This document shows positions 43,618-53,451 of a stretch of 64,000 bases of DNA, piece by piece (position 1 is the first letter of the stretch; each line of letters begins with the position of its first letter). Source of the DNA: Polaromonas sp. Lineage in GTDB: Bacteria > Pseudomonadota > Gammaproteobacteria > Burkholderiales > Burkholderiaceae_C. The notes under the pieces are model-generated. The model saw only the letters and a program-made list of their open reading frames with translations. It ran no database searches and had not been told where the DNA came from. The stretch lies in the NCBI RefSeq assembly GCF_013817205.1, contig NZ_JACDDD010000003.1:1-64000 (forward strand), in the 5' to 3' direction. A program made the translations under genes and the position numbers.

Positions 43618-43908
43618 ATGAAACGTCAAACAGCGCTCCGGCTTCTCACAGAGCACAAATCCCGTTTGGTCAGCCAATTTGGCGTGACAAAACTCGCTGT
43701 ATTTGGCTCAACCGCACGGGATTCAGCCACTGACCAAAGTGATGTCGATGTTCTTGTCGCCTTCGATGGCCCAGCGACTTCGGCCCGCTATTTTGGCGTG
43801 CAGTTCTACCTCGAAGACCTGCTGGCCTGCCGTGTTGATCTGGTCACGGAAAAAGCGCTACGCGCCGAACTCCGGCCCTTTGTGGAGAGGGATGCTGTTC
43901 ATGTCTGA
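43618..43908 (+). CDS. mntA: MntA-type nucleotidyltransferase antitoxin
   Basis: A 96-residue minimal nucleotidyltransferase. The motif GSTARDSATDQSDVDVLV near residue 30 is an exact GS-x10-DxD, the catalytic signature of MntA proteins, which neutralise the HepT toxin by AMPylation. VDLVTEKALRAELRPFVE near the C-terminus is typical. The stop overlaps hepT by 8 nt (ATGTCTGA). The symbol is given by family and gene arrangement. Confidence 0.9.
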   Translation: MKRQTALRLLTEHKSRLVSQFGVTKLAVFGSTARDSATDQSDVDVLVAFDGPATSARYFGVQFYLEDLLACRVDLVTEKALRAELRPFVERDAVHV

Positions 43909-44260
43909 GGGCATGTCAAACCGGGAATGGCGTTTTTATATTGACGACATGCTCGATTTCTGTGTCCGCGTGCAGACTTTTACGACAGGGCTCGATCAAG
44001 CCGGATTTGTAAACGATGACTTGCGTTTTGATGCCACGGTTCGCAATCTTGAGTTGATTGGTGAGGCCGCCAACCATATCCCCGAATCGGTCCGTACCTC
44101 GTTGCCGCAGATTCCGTGGCGCATGATCATTGCAACGCGAAATCGACTCATTCACGGTTATCTCGGAATCGACCATGACACTCTCTGGAGTATTGTCGAA
44201 ACCGACGTTCCGACCTTGCTTGTCCATCTACAAACGCTGAAAGCGAGGTGGGTGCCATGA
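43901..44260 (+). CDS. hepT: HepT-type HEPN toxin (DUF86)
   Basis: A 119-residue HEPN ribonuclease of the DUF86 family. The catalytic motif R-x4-H-x-Y is present as RNRLIHGY near residue 76; the tyrosine is the usual AMPylation site. [14 protein letters not shown] near the N-terminus and [14 protein letters not shown] complete the family pattern. It is downstream of, and coupled to, mntA. Its stop overlaps the def start by ATGA, so this toxin is translationally tied to an essential gene. Confidence 0.9.
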   Translation: MSEGMSNREWRFYIDDMLDFCVRVQTFTTGLDQAGFVNDDLRFDATVRNLELIGEAANHIPESVRTSLPQIPWRMIIATRNRLIHGYLGIDHDTLWSIVETDVPTLLVHLQTLKARWVP

Positions 44261-44796
44261 CCATCCGCGAAATCCTCAAAATGGGCGACCCGCGCCTGCT
44301 GCGTGTTGCGCCTCCCGTGACCGAATTCGACACCGACGAGATCCATCTGCTGGTGTCTGACATGTTCGAGACCATGCGTTTGGTCAACGGCGCCGGACTG
44401 GCCGCGCCGCAGATTGGCGTGGACCTGCAACTGGTGATTTTTGGCACCGATGCGGTGAACCCGCGTTATCCGGATGCGCCGCTGGTGCCGCGCACCGTGT
44501 TGCTCAACCCGGTGATCATGCCGCTGTCGGACGAGGAAGAAAACGGCTGGGAAGGCTGCCTGTCGGCGCCCGGCCTGCGCGGGCTGGTGCCGCGTTATTC
44601 ACGCATCCGTTACACCGGCTTTGACCCTTACGGCGATCCGATTGATCGCACTGTGGATGGTTTTCATGCCCGGGTGGTCCAGCATGAGTGCGACCACCTG
44701 ATCGGCAAGTTGTACCCCATGCGAATCCGCGACTTCAACCAGTTTGGCTTTACCGAGGTGCTGTTTCCGGGACTGGACGCGTCAGAAGACGACTGA
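44257..44796 (+). CDS. def: Peptide deformylase
   Basis: A 179-residue deformylase that removes the N-formyl group from nascent chains. Motif 1 [11 protein letters not shown] is near residue 48, motif 2 [11 protein letters not shown] near 105 with the metal cysteine, and motif 3 [13 protein letters not shown] near 146 with both metal histidines and the catalytic glutamate. The start ATG 44257 overlaps the hepT stop; no fmt is adjacent, which is unusual for def. Confidence 0.96.
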   Translation: MTIREILKMGDPRLLRVAPPVTEFDTDEIHLLVSDMFETMRLVNGAGLAAPQIGVDLQLVIFGTDAVNPRYPDAPLVPRTVLLNPVIMPLSDEEENGWEGCLSAPGLRGLVPRYSRIRYTGFDPYGDPIDRTVDGFHARVVQHECDHLIGKLYPMRIRDFNQFGFTEVLFPGLDASEDD

Positions 44797-44871
44797 GAGC
44801 CATACCATTGAACCTCATGTAAAACATGAGAAAAGCCTAATAAACAATTGAAAGTATTTATTAATTTGTAA

Positions 44872-47721
44872 TCAAGACGCCAGTGCTTCCAGAATTTCCG
44901 TCTCGATGGCGATTTGTGCCTTGTTTTGCTGCAGCTCCGGACCGTCGATCAAAAAGGTGTCTTCCACCCGTTCCCCCAGAGTGGTGACCTTGGCGAGTTG
45001 AAGGTTGATGCGGTGGTGTGCCAGCACCCGGGCGATGGAATAAAGCAGGCCGACCCGGTCGCTGGCGGATACGCTGAGCAGCCAACGCTGGCCTTTTTCG
45101 TCCGGCCGCAGGTCCACGCGCGGCGTGACAGGAAAGCTCTTGACCCGGCGCGACACCCGGCCCTTGCCGGGCGACGGCAGCGGGCCATTTTCTTCAATCG
45201 CCCGATCCAGGTCGGCCTCCACCATCGCGACCAGCTCCCGGTAGTGGTCGGCCAAGGTCGGGCTCACGACCTGGAAGGTGTCCAGCGCGTAACCTTGCGA
45301 GCCCTTGTGGGGCTTGGCAGTGTGTACCTTGGCATCCAGAATGCTGAAGCCGGCTTTCTCGAAGTAGCCGCAGATGCGGGCGAACAGATCGGGCGTGTCG
45401 GGCGTGTACACCAGCACCTGCATGCCTTCACCTTCGGCCGAGCAGCGCGCCCGCACGATGCATTTGGCGGTGCCCACGTGGCGCGACAGGTGGCGCGCGT
45501 GCCAAGCAATGTCACCGGCCTCGTGGCGCATGAAATAGCTGACGTCCAGAGAGTCCCACAGGGCCTTGTGCGCTTGGAAGGGCTCGGCGTGCAGGGCCAG
45601 CATCGCCAGCGCCTCTCGTTTGCGGGACTCGACCTCGGCGTCGGCATCCGGTGCGCGGCCGCCCAGCACGCGCAGCGTGTAGCGGTACAGGTCTTCCAGC
45701 AGCTTGCCTTTCCAGGCGTTCCAGACCTTGGGGCTGGTGCCGCGAATGTCGGCCACCGTCAGCAGGTAGAGCGCCGTCAGGTAGCGCTCGTTGCCGACCC
45801 GTCGGGCGAAAGCGCCAATGACTTCAGGGTCGCTCAGGTCTTCCTTTTGCGCGATGCGGCTCATGGTCAGGTGTTCGCCGACCAGGAACTCGATCAGTCG
45901 GGCATCTTCGGCCGGAATGCCGTGCTGGCGGCAAAACACCCGCACGTCCAGACAGCCGAGTACGGAATGGTCGCCGCCGCGCCCCTTGGCGATGTCGTGG
46001 AACAGCGCGGCGATGTACAGAATCCAGGGCTTGTCCCAGCCGGCGCCCAATTGTGAGCAGGACGGGTATTCGTGCGCATGTTCGGCCATGAAAAATCGCC
46101 GCACATTGCGCAGCACCATCAGAATGTGTTGGTCCACCGTGTAAACGTGGAACAAGTCATGCTGCATCTGCCCGACGATCTTGCGGAACACCCACAAATA
46201 GCGCCCCAGCACCGAGGTCTGGTTCATCAGCCGCATGGCGTGGGTGATGCCCGAGGGCTGCTGCAGGATCTGGCGGAAGGTGTTGCGGTTGATCGGGTCG
46301 CGCCGGAAACCGGCATTCATGATGCCGCGGGTGTTGTAGAGCGCGCGCAGGGTGCGGGCTGACAGACCCTTGATGCCCGGCGTGGTCTGGAACAGTAAAA
46401 AAGTTTCCAGGATGGCGTGGGGCTCGCGCTGGTAGAGTTCGTCGCTGGCCACTTCGATCATGCCGCCCCTGTCGAAGAAGCGTTCATTGACGACCTGCAT
46501 GGGCGCGGTTTGCGGGTGGATGCGCTCCTCGATGTTGAGCAGCAGGATCTGGTTGAGCTGGGTCACCGCTTTGGCAGCCCAGTAATACCGCTTCATCAGC
46601 GCTTCGCTGGCGCGAATCATGGGACGTTTCGCCGACGGGCCGCCCCTAGGCGAAACAGCCTCCTCGGGGGGCAGCGAGGACACGTCAGTGCCGAGCGTGG
46701 GGGCGAGATTCGCCGACGGGCCGCCCCTAGGCGAAACAGCCCCCTCGGGGGGCAGCGAGGACACGCCAGTGCCGAGCGTGGGGGCGAGATTCGCCGACGG
46801 GCCGCCCCTAGGCGAAACAGCCCCCTCGGGGGGCAGCGAGGACACGTCAGTGCCGAGCGTGGGGGCATTGCGATAACCGAACGACTCGGCGACGGCGGTC
46901 TGCAGGTCAAACACCAATCGATCTTCGCGCCGGCCCGAGAGCAGGTGCAGGCGCGCGCGGATCAGGCTCAGCAGCCCTTCGTTGGCCTTGATCTGGCGCA
47001 CCTCGAAAGCCGTGGCCAGCCCGTTGCGGGCCACTTCGTCCCAGGTCTTGCCCAGGCCGGCGGCCTTGGCCACCCACAGCACCACCTGCAGGTCGCGCAG
47101 GCCGCCCGGCGACTCCTTGCAGTTGGGCTCGAGCGCATACGGCGTGTTTTCAAACTTGTTGTGGCGTTGGCGCAGCTCCAGGGTCTTGGCCACAAAAAAG
47201 GCCTGCGGGTCCATCACGCGGTCCAGCTCGCCGATCAAGGCCGCAAAAATCTTGGTGGAGCCAGCGATCAAGCGCGCCTCCAGCATCGAGGTCTGCACCG
47301 TCACGTCCCTGGCGGCTTCTTCGGCACAGTCTTTCACCGTGCGCACGCTGGAGCCAATCTCCAGCCCGTTGTCCCAGCAGGCGCCTATGAAATTCTCGAT
47401 CTTGCTTTTCAGCGCCGGGTTGCCTTCGACCTGCGAGTCGTCGCGCAGCAGCAGCAGCACGTCCACATCCGAGTTGGGAAACAGCTCGCCACGGCCAAAA
47501 CCGCCAACGGCCACCAGCGCGCAACCGACCGGAAAGTCAGCGCGTTGCCAGATGTGGCGCAAAGTGGCATCGGTATGCCGGGCGAGCCGCCGCAGCAGGC
47601 TGTGGATGCCCCGGGTGGAGGCGCCACTGCCGGCCAGGGAGGCCAGCAACGCAGTTTTGCCAGCGCGATACTGTTCACGCAGGGCGACCGCTTCGGTCAT
47701 GGCGGGCTGCGCGGGGAGCAT
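44872..47721 (-). CDS. glnD: PII uridylyltransferase / uridylyl-removing enzyme GlnD
   Basis: A 949-residue bifunctional nitrogen sensor. The nucleotidyltransferase motif [20 protein letters not shown] is near residue 75, the HD hydrolase motif [14 protein letters not shown] near 580, and two C-terminal ACT domains follow ([19 protein letters not shown] and [20 protein letters not shown]). It uridylylates PII when glutamine is low. Residues about 286-365 are an in-frame insertion of three 27-residue repeats (81 bp units) between ESFGY and RASEALM. Starts at 47721 or ATG 47700 are both possible; no clear Shine-Dalgarno is seen. Confidence 0.95.
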   Translation of the reverse strand: MLPAQPAMTEAVALREQYRAGKTALLASLAGSGASTRGIHSLLRRLARHTDATLRHIWQRADFPVGCALVAVGGFGRGELFPNSDVDVLLLLRDDSQVEGNPALKSKIENFIGACWDNGLEIGSSVRTVKDCAEEAARDVTVQTSMLEARLIAGSTKIFAALIGELDRVMDPQAFFVAKTLELRQRHNKFENTPYALEPNCKESPGGLRDLQVVLWVAKAAGLGKTWDEVARNGLATAFEVRQIKANEGLLSLIRARLHLLSGRREDRLVFDLQTAVAESFGYRNAPTLGTDVSSLPPEGAVSPRGGPSANLAPTLGTGVSSLPPEGAVSPRGGPSANLAPTLGTDVSSLPPEEAVSPRGGPSAKRPMIRASEALMKRYYWAAKAVTQLNQILLLNIEERIHPQTAPMQVVNERFFDRGGMIEVASDELYQREPHAILETFLLFQTTPGIKGLSARTLRALYNTRGIMNAGFRRDPINRNTFRQILQQPSGITHAMRLMNQTSVLGRYLWVFRKIVGQMQHDLFHVYTVDQHILMVLRNVRRFFMAEHAHEYPSCSQLGAGWDKPWILYIAALFHDIAKGRGGDHSVLGCLDVRVFCRQHGIPAEDARLIEFLVGEHLTMSRIAQKEDLSDPEVIGAFARRVGNERYLTALYLLTVADIRGTSPKVWNAWKGKLLEDLYRYTLRVLGGRAPDADAEVESRKREALAMLALHAEPFQAHKALWDSLDVSYFMRHEAGDIAWHARHLSRHVGTAKCIVRARCSAEGEGMQVLVYTPDTPDLFARICGYFEKAGFSILDAKVHTAKPHKGSQGYALDTFQVVSPTLADHYRELVAMVEADLDRAIEENGPLPSPGKGRVSRRVKSFPVTPRVDLRPDEKGQRWLLSVSASDRVGLLYSIARVLAHHRINLQLAKVTTLGERVEDTFLIDGPELQQNKAQIAIETEILEALAS
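46628..46866 (-). repeat. 81 bp in-frame tandem repeat (three units) inside glnD
   Basis: Units begin at 46628, 46709 and 46790 on the plus strand and are nearly identical. On the coding strand each carries GCCCCCACGCTCGGCAC, TCCTCGCTGCCCCCCGAGG and a CGGCCCGTCGGCGAA end, matching the left part of the family 2 intergenic repeat. Each encodes 27 residues beginning APTLGT and ending GGPSANL. Confidence 0.95.
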
Positions 47722-47748
47722 CTTCGGACGGGGAAGTGGCGTGTAGCC

Positions 47749-48603
47749 TCAGGCCGCAGCGTCGGCCGCCGCCGGCGCGGAAGCGGCCGGGTAAGCCGCC
47801 ACGAAGTCCGGCGTGGCCGGGCTGCCGGCGGACAGGGTCAGGACCTCATAGCCGGTCGGGGTGACCAGCACCGTGTGTTCCCACTGGGCCGACAGCGAAT
47901 GGTCGCGCGTGACAATGGTCCAGCCGTCTTTTTCAGGGCCGTCCTTGATGTCGCGTTTGCCGGCGTTGATCATGGGCTCGATGGTGAAGGTCATGCCGGG
48001 CTTGAGTTCTTCCAGTGTGCCGGGACGGCCGTAATGCAACACCTGCGGTTCTTCGTGAAAGCGCTTGCCGATGCCGTGGCCACAAAACTCGCGCACCACT
48101 GAGAAGCCCTGCTTTTCGGCAAAGGTCTGGATGGCGTGGCCGATGTCGCCCAGCCGCACGCCTGGTTTGACGCGCATGATGCCCTGCCACATGGCTTCAA
48201 AGGTGACCCGGCACAGACGCTTGGCAGCAATCGACACGTCGCCAATCATGTACATCCGGCTGTTGTCGCCGTACCAGCCGTCCTTGGTGATCACAGTGAC
48301 ATCGATGTTCATGATGTCGCCCTTTTTCAGCGGCTTGTCGTTCGGGATTCCGTGGCAGACCACGTGGTTGAGCGAGGTGCACAGCGAGGCCGGGTAGGGC
48401 GGGTAGCCGGGCGGCTGGTAACCCAGGGTGGCAGATACCGTGCCCTGCACATTGACCATGTAATCATTGGCCAGCTTGTCGATCTCGCGCGTGGTGACAC
48501 CGGCTTTCACGAAGGGGGTGAGGTAGTCCAGCACCTCAGACGCCAGTTTGCAGGCGACACGCATGCCTTCGATACCCGCTGCGTCTTTGTACGTAATACT
48601 CAT
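47749..48603 (-). CDS. map: Methionine aminopeptidase type I
   Basis: A 284-residue MetAP. It has the substrate-pocket HVVCHGIPNDKPL near residue 80, metal ligands in DIMNIDVTVITKDGWYGDNSRM near 97-108, EFCGHGIGKRFHEEPQV near 172, and FTIEPMIN near 206, with the final glutamate in SAQWEHTVLV near 237. The start is ATG 48601-48603 with a GATAAT box six bases upstream. The C-terminus is Ala/Pro-rich. No rpsB is adjacent. Confidence 0.96.
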   Translation of the reverse strand: MSITYKDAAGIEGMRVACKLASEVLDYLTPFVKAGVTTREIDKLANDYMVNVQGTVSATLGYQPPGYPPYPASLCTSLNHVVCHGIPNDKPLKKGDIMNIDVTVITKDGWYGDNSRMYMIGDVSIAAKRLCRVTFEAMWQGIMRVKPGVRLGDIGHAIQTFAEKQGFSVVREFCGHGIGKRFHEEPQVLHYGRPGTLEELKPGMTFTIEPMINAGKRDIKDGPEKDGWTIVTRDHSLSAQWEHTVLVTPTGYEVLTLSAGSPATPDFVAAYPAASAPAAADAAA

Positions 48604-48609
48604 GTCGCG

Positions 48610-48615
48610 ATTATC
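48610..48615 (-). promoter_or_regulatory. -10-like hexamer 6 nt before map
   Basis: The minus strand reads GATAAT, six bases (CGCGAC), then the ATG of map. Confidence 0.45.
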
Positions 48616-48717
48616 CCACCTGGACCCCGCAGAGGCAGGAAGGGCGCCCATCGCTGATAAAATTCAGGGTTAACCAGCACCCCGGCAGCCGCCGACAACC
48701 ACAAGGCCACCGCCACC

Positions 48718-51700
48718 GTGACCCTGCACCTGACGACTTTCGAGGGCGATGCCCACGGTATCAGCGCCCTGAGTGACTTCCGCGCCCTGCAACTGCTTCC
48801 CCGCCTGCATGCCATAACACCCGACATCAGCGGGATCAGCGCGCGTTTTGTGCATCTGGTGGCCACCGAAGCCCCCCCCAGCGAGGAACTCCGGGCCAGT
48901 CTGGCCGCGCTGCTCAGTTACGGCGAACCGGCCGCGCCGGTGGTCGAAGGCAGCCTGTTGTTCATCGTCTCGCCGCGTTTTGGCACGGTCTCGCCCTGGG
49001 CCTCCAAGGCCACCGACATTGCCCACAACTGCGGGCTGGCGGTCAAACGCATAGAACGCATCACCGAATACCGCGCCAGCCTCAAACCGGGCTTTTTCAG
49101 CAAGGGTGCACTCAGTGAAGCCCAGCGCGGGCAGGTCGCCGCGCTGCTGCATGACCGCATGACCGAAAGCGTGATGGACGACCGGGCGCAGGCCGCCGGC
49201 CTGTTCACCGAACTGCAGGGCGCGCCGCTGCAATCCATTGATGTATTGGCCGGTGGCAAGGCCGCGCTCGAAGCCGCCAATAGCGAATTCGGGCTGGCGC
49301 TGGCCGCCGACGAAATCGATTACCTGGTGAACGCCTTCACCGGCCTGCAGCGCAACCCGACCGACGTCGAGCTGATGATGTTTGCCCAGGCCAACAGCGA
49401 ACACTGCCGCCACAAGATCTTCAACGCCGACTTCACCATCGACGGTGTGGCTCAGGGCATCAGCCTGTTCGGCATGATCCGCAACACCGAGAAGCTGCAC
49501 CCGCAGCACACCGTGGTCGCGTACTCGGACAACGCCTCCGTCATGGAAGGCCTGCCGGTCCAAAAGTTTTATGCCAAATCGGCCTCCAGCCCCCGTCCGA
49601 CGGGCGCAACCAGCTATCAAAATTATAGCGCAACGGACGATGTGCTGACCCATGTGCTGATGAAGGTCGAGACGCACAACCACCCGACGGCGATATCGCC
49701 GTTCCCCGGCGCCTCCACCGGCGCGGGCGGTGAGATCCGCGACGAAGGCGCGACCGGCCGAGGCTCTCGCCCCAAGGCCGGCCTGACGGGTTTCACCGTA
49801 TCGCGCCTTTTCGACGATAGTTTCGGCAAGCCCGGCCACATCGCCAGCCCGCTGCAGATCATGACCGAGGGCCCGCTGGGCGGCGCTGCCTTCAACAACG
49901 AATTTGGCCGTCCGAACCTGGCGGGCTACTTCCGCGAGTACGAACAGACGGTGGGCGGCCAGCGCTGGGGGTACCACAAGCCCATCATGATTGCCGGCGG
50001 CGTCGGCACCATCGATGCGCGGCTGACCAAAAAGATTCTGTTTCCGGCGGGCACCTTGCTGATCCAGCTCGGCGGCCCCGGCATGCGTATCGGCATGGGT
50101 GGCAGCGCGGCCAGCTCCATGGCTTCGGGCACCAACGCGGCCCAGCTCGACTTTGATTCGGTGCAGCGTGGCAACCCCGAGATCGAGCGGCGCGCCCAGG
50201 AGGTCATCAACCAGTGCGCCCAGCTCGGCAGCGGCAACCCGATCCTGGCTATCCACGACGTCGGCGCTGGCGGATTGTCGAACGCCTTCCCGGAGCTGGT
50301 CAACGACGCCGGGCGCGGCGCACGGTTCGACTTGCGCGCGGTGCCGCTGGAGGAAAGCGGCCTGTCGCCCAAGGAAATCTGGAGCAATGAAAGCCAGGAA
50401 CGTTATGTGATGGCGATTTCGCCTGAATCTATGCCGGTGTTTCAGGCCTTTTGCGAGCGTGAGCGTTGCCCGTTTGCGGTGATTGGGGTCGCGACCGAGG
50501 AGAAGCAGCTGGTGCTGTCAGACAAGAATGCTGCATCTCCAGTAGATATGCCGATGAATGTCCTGCTGGGCAAGCCGCCAAAAATGCAGCGCGACGTGAA
50601 GACGGTTCGCCACGAGATCAAGCCAATCAACCTCACCGGCGTCGACCTGCAGGCCAGCGCGATTGCCGTGCTCAACCACCCGACGGTGGCGTCCAAACGT
50701 TTCCTGATCACCATCGGCGACCGTACCGTCGGTGGCCTGACGCACCGCGACCAGATGGTCGGTCCCTGGCAGGTGCCGGTGGCCGATTGCGCGGTAACGC
50801 TGGCCGACTACGCCGGTTTTGCGGGCGAGGCCATGAGCATGGGCGAACGCACGCCGCTGGCGGCCGTCAATGCGGCGGCTTCCGGCCGGATGGCGGTGGC
50901 AGAGGCCATCACCAACCTGCTGGCTGCACCGATTGAGCTGCCGCGCGTCAAGCTGTCGGCCAACTGGATGGCGGCCTGCGGCGAACCCGGGCAGGACGCT
51001 GCGCTGTACGAAACCGTGAAAGCCGTGGGCATGGAACTGTGCCCGGCGCTGGGTGTGTCGATTCCGGTCGGCAAGGATTCGCTGTCCATGCGCACCGTCT
51101 GGACGGACGATGGCGCCTCCAAAAAAGTCACATCGCCGGTCTCGCTGATCGTCAGCGCCTTCGCGACGCTGCCCGACGTACGCGGCACGCTGACGCCACA
51201 ACTCAACGCCGAAGAAGCAGACAGCACGCTGATCCTGATTGACCTGGGCAAGGGCAAAAACCGCATGGGCGGCTCCATCCTGGCGCAGACGCTGGAGCTG
51301 GAAGACGGCGAGGTGCCGGACCTGGACGAGCCGCAGGACCTGGTGAACCTGGTCAACGCGGTCAACCACTTGCGCCAGCAGGGCCGGCTGCTGGCCTACC
51401 ACGACCGCAGCGACGGCGGCCTGTTCGCCACGGTCTGCGAGATGGCGTTTGCCGGCCATGTGGGCGTGTCGCTCAACATCGACATGCTGCTGCTGGAAGG
51501 CGACGGCATCTCTGACAGCCGCATGGACACGGGCGACAGCAAGAACTGGGCGTCGCAGGTCAGCGCCCGCCGCGAGGAGCTGACGCTCAAGGCGCTGTTT
51601 AATGAGGAGATCGGCGCTGTGATCCAGGTCGCTACCTCCGTGCGTAATGAGGTCATGCAGACGCTGCGAGATCATGGCCTGTCGAAGTTCAGCCACTTCA

Positions 51701-52767
51701 TTGGCAAGACCCGGCCGCAACACGCCTCGCTGGAAGTCGGCAAGGGCGAAGTCCAGGTCTGGCGCGATACCAAAGCGGTGTTCAGCGCCAAGCTGCAGGA
51801 TCTGCACCAGGTCTGGGACAGCGTGAGCTGGAAGATCAACCAGCAGCGCGACAACCCGGCCTGCGCCGACCAGGAACACGCTGCGGCCGGCGATCCGCTG
51901 GATCCGGGCCTGCACGTGGTTTTGGCATCAAATCAGGCTCTAGCCCCCGTCCCGCCTGCGCAGGCAGCTATTGATTCAGTAGCAATTCCGGGGCTGCTGG
52001 TGTCCCGGCCCAGGGTCGCCATCCTGCGCGAGCAGGGCGTCAATTCGCATGTGGAGATGGCTTACGCCTTCACCCAGGCTGGTTTCGAAGCCTTTGACGT
52101 GCACATGACCGATCTGCAGACCGGCCGCGCGCAACTGGCTGATTTCACTGGCGTCGTGGCCTGCGGCGGTTTTAGCTATGGCGACACCCTGGGTGCCGGC
52201 ATCGGCTGGGCCCGCTCCATCACCTTCAACCCGGCACTGTCGGCGCAGTTCCAGGCTTTCTTCGGGCGGGCCGATACCTTCGGCCTGGGCGTGTGCAACG
52301 GCTGCCAGATGTTTGCCGAACTGGCCGACATCATTCCGGGTGCCGAAGCCTGGCCGCGTTTCACCACCAACCGCAGCGAGCGTTTCGAGGCCCGACTGAG
52401 CCAGGTCGAGGTGCTGGACTCACCCAGTCTGTTTTTTGCCGGTATGGCGGGCTACCGCCTCCCGATTGCGGTGGCGCACGGCGAGGGTTATGCCAACTTC
52501 GCGCATCGCGGCGACGCATCGAAAGCGATTGCTGCCATGCGTTTCACCGACAACCACGGCCAGCCGACGGAGGCCTACCCGGCCAACCCTAATGGCAGCG
52601 CCGGCGGCCTGACGGCGGTGACCACGGCAGACGGCCGCTTCACGGCGATGATGCCGCACCCCGAACGCGTGTTCCGCAATATCCAGATGAGCTGGACGCC
52701 GCTGGACCGGAGCGCACCCAGCCCGTGGATGGAGATCTGGCGTAATGCGCGCCGCTGGGTGGGCTAA
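48718..52767 (+). CDS. purL: Phosphoribosylformylglycinamidine synthase
   Basis: A 1349-residue single-chain PurL of the large proteobacterial type, converting FGAR and glutamine to FGAM. It has the FGAR-AT linker and synthetase regions ([15 protein letters not shown] near residue 222, [19 protein letters not shown] near 316, [16 protein letters not shown] near 518) and a C-terminal class I glutamine amidotransferase with GVCNGCQMF (Cys near 1196) and the His-Glu of MPHPERVFR near 1320. Two copies of the 57 bp palindromic element are translated within it, at residues 286-304 and about 1069-1089. The start is GTG 48718. Confidence 0.97.
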   Translation: MTLHLTTFEGDAHGISALSDFRALQLLPRLHAITPDISGISARFVHLVATEAPPSEELRASLAALLSYGEPAAPVVEGSLLFIVSPRFGTVSPWASKATDIAHNCGLAVKRIERITEYRASLKPGFFSKGALSEAQRGQVAALLHDRMTESVMDDRAQAAGLFTELQGAPLQSIDVLAGGKAALEAANSEFGLALAADEIDYLVNAFTGLQRNPTDVELMMFAQANSEHCRHKIFNADFTIDGVAQGISLFGMIRNTEKLHPQHTVVAYSDNASVMEGLPVQKFYAKSASSPRPTGATSYQNYSATDDVLTHVLMKVETHNHPTAISPFPGASTGAGGEIRDEGATGRGSRPKAGLTGFTVSRLFDDSFGKPGHIASPLQIMTEGPLGGAAFNNEFGRPNLAGYFREYEQTVGGQRWGYHKPIMIAGGVGTIDARLTKKILFPAGTLLIQLGGPGMRIGMGGSAASSMASGTNAAQLDFDSVQRGNPEIERRAQEVINQCAQLGSGNPILAIHDVGAGGLSNAFPELVNDAGRGARFDLRAVPLEESGLSPKEIWSNESQERYVMAISPESMPVFQAFCERERCPFAVIGVATEEKQLVLSDKNAASPVDMPMNVLLGKPPKMQRDVKTVRHEIKPINLTGVDLQASAIAVLNHPTVASKRFLITIGDRTVGGLTHRDQMVGPWQVPVADCAVTLADYAGFAGEAMSMGERTPLAAVNAAASGRMAVAEAITNLLAAPIELPRVKLSANWMAACGEPGQDAALYETVKAVGMELCPALGVSIPVGKDSLSMRTVWTDDGASKKVTSPVSLIVSAFATLPDVRGTLTPQLNAEEADSTLILIDLGKGKNRMGGSILAQTLELEDGEVPDLDEPQDLVNLVNAVNHLRQQGRLLAYHDRSDGGLFATVCEMAFAGHVGVSLNIDMLLLEGDGISDSRMDTGDSKNWASQVSARREELTLKALFNEEIGAVIQVATSVRNEVMQTLRDHGLSKFSHFIGKTRPQHASLEVGKGEVQVWRDTKAVFSAKLQDLHQVWDSVSWKINQQRDNPACADQEHAAAGDPLDPGLHVVLASNQALAPVPPAQAAIDSVAIPGLLVSRPRVAILREQGVNSHVEMAYAFTQAGFEAFDVHMTDLQTGRAQLADFTGVVACGGFSYGDTLGAGIGWARSITFNPALSAQFQAFFGRADTFGLGVCNGCQMFAELADIIPGAEAWPRFTTNRSERFEARLSQVEVLDSPSLFFAGMAGYRLPIAVAHGEGYANFAHRGDASKAIAAMRFTDNHGQPTEAYPANPNGSAGGLTAVTTADGRFTAMMPHPERVFRNIQMSWTPLDRSAPSPWMEIWRNARRWVG
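49574..49628 (-). repeat. 57 bp palindromic element inside purL, antisense (copy G)
   Basis: On the minus strand: CGCTATAATTTTGATAGCTG, GCGCCCG, GGGGGCTGGAGGCC and GATTTGGC, one of the closest matches to copy A. It is translated on the plus strand as [20 protein letters not shown], just before the [10 protein letters not shown] motif. Confidence 0.88.
51922..51984 (-). repeat. 57 bp palindromic element inside purL, antisense (copy H)
   Basis: On the minus strand: TGCTACTGAATCAATAGCTG, CTGCGC, GGGGGCTAGAGCC and TGATTTGAT. It is translated as [19 protein letters not shown] in the linker before the glutaminase domain. Confidence 0.88.
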
Positions 52768-52770
52768 GCC

Positions 52771-53163
52771 TTGTCCTTGGATGCGGTCCGGCGTATTTCC
52801 TATGTCGTCCCCTATGGTCTGATCGCACTGCTCGCATGGCTGGGCAACCTTTCATGGTGGGCTGTCGCCATGCTTGCGGGTGGGGGTGTGTTCGCCTGGG
52901 ACTGGTTGTGGGGCGACCGACATTTGCTGAAGGCCGGTACCTGTCTGGCCATCACAGGCCTGGGCCTGTTTTGCCTGCTCGCGGCTTTTTTCCTGGCGCA
53001 CGGCTTGAACCTGTCTTTGAACGACTACCTCGAGCTCGCGAGTCAATCGCCGCGCAGGCAAAGGCTGTTGTACTAGTTGCCGGCGATCGGCGTCGGAGTG
53101 ACCCTGTATGGACTTCTTGGCTGGAGCCGCGCCTGGCTCCTTGAGAGAGATGAGCGCTGGTGA
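52771..53163 (+). pseudogene. Small membrane protein ORF with an in-frame amber stop
   Basis: A TTG-started frame begins three bases after the purL stop. It encodes about 101 residues with three hydrophobic stretches (YVVPYGLIALLAWLGNLSWW, WAVAMLAGGGVFAWDWLW, TCLAITGLGLFCLLAAFFLA). A TAG at 53074-53076 interrupts it. The same frame then continues for 28 codons, including GVGVTLYGLLGWSRAW and ending ERDERW before a TGA at 53161. I do not recognise the family. A nonsense mutation in a membrane protein of about 130 residues is the simplest reading; the 101-residue form may still function. Confidence 0.45.
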
Positions 53164-53301
53164 CTAGCCCCCCGGCGGTACCTGCGCCGCACCTTCGATC
53201 CGGTGGCGTGCCAGCACCACGGACACAAAGCCCCAGGCCTCCATCTCCTCGACAAAAACAATGACGTAACGCCCCGGATTCCGAGCTTTTGGCAGGCCCA
53301 T
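53164..53301 (-). pseudogene. Possible gene remnant on the minus strand
   Basis: An open frame of about 45 residues (MGLPKARNPGRYVIVFVEEM near the start, ending AAQVPPGG) with protein-like composition and no usable upstream region: a TGA closes the frame upstream near 53343. It may be the end of a decayed gene between purL and katE. No family is recognised and it could be chance. Confidence 0.2.
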
Positions 53302-53451
53302 TGCCTGCTGGACAACCGGGTGGGCGCTTGTGTTTTCCGGACTGCTTCATCCATTCCCGCTCCGCACATCGGCGGCGTCCTACACGGTGGCCTTGGGCAG
53401 CCTCCTAGCGTGGGCCTTGGTAATTTTGCCGCACGCTAATCTCCAACTCCG
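53302..53451. other. Spacer upstream of the catalase gene
   Basis: 150 bp that should hold the katE promoter. I see no OxyR-like or sigma-38 box that I would defend, and no Shine-Dalgarno close to the ATG. Confidence 0.3.

Noticed and set aside
44814-44830. Hairpin CTCATGT-AAA-ACATGAG between def and glnD as a terminator
   Set aside because: No U-tract follows on either strand and the stem is only 7 bp with low GC.
46628-46866. Regularly spaced repeats resembling a CRISPR array
   Set aside because: The 81 bp units are contiguous with no unique spacers, lie in frame inside glnD, and no cas genes are present.
46417-48102. A 561-codon open frame on the plus strand over glnD and map
   Set aside because: Antisense to two well supported genes; the repeat-rich part is the complement of the glnD tandem repeat.
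50525-50556. Third palindromic element in purL near the VLLGKPPKM motif
   Set aside because: Only scattered matches (GCTGCAT, TAGATATG); the encoded residues fit the normal PurL pattern.
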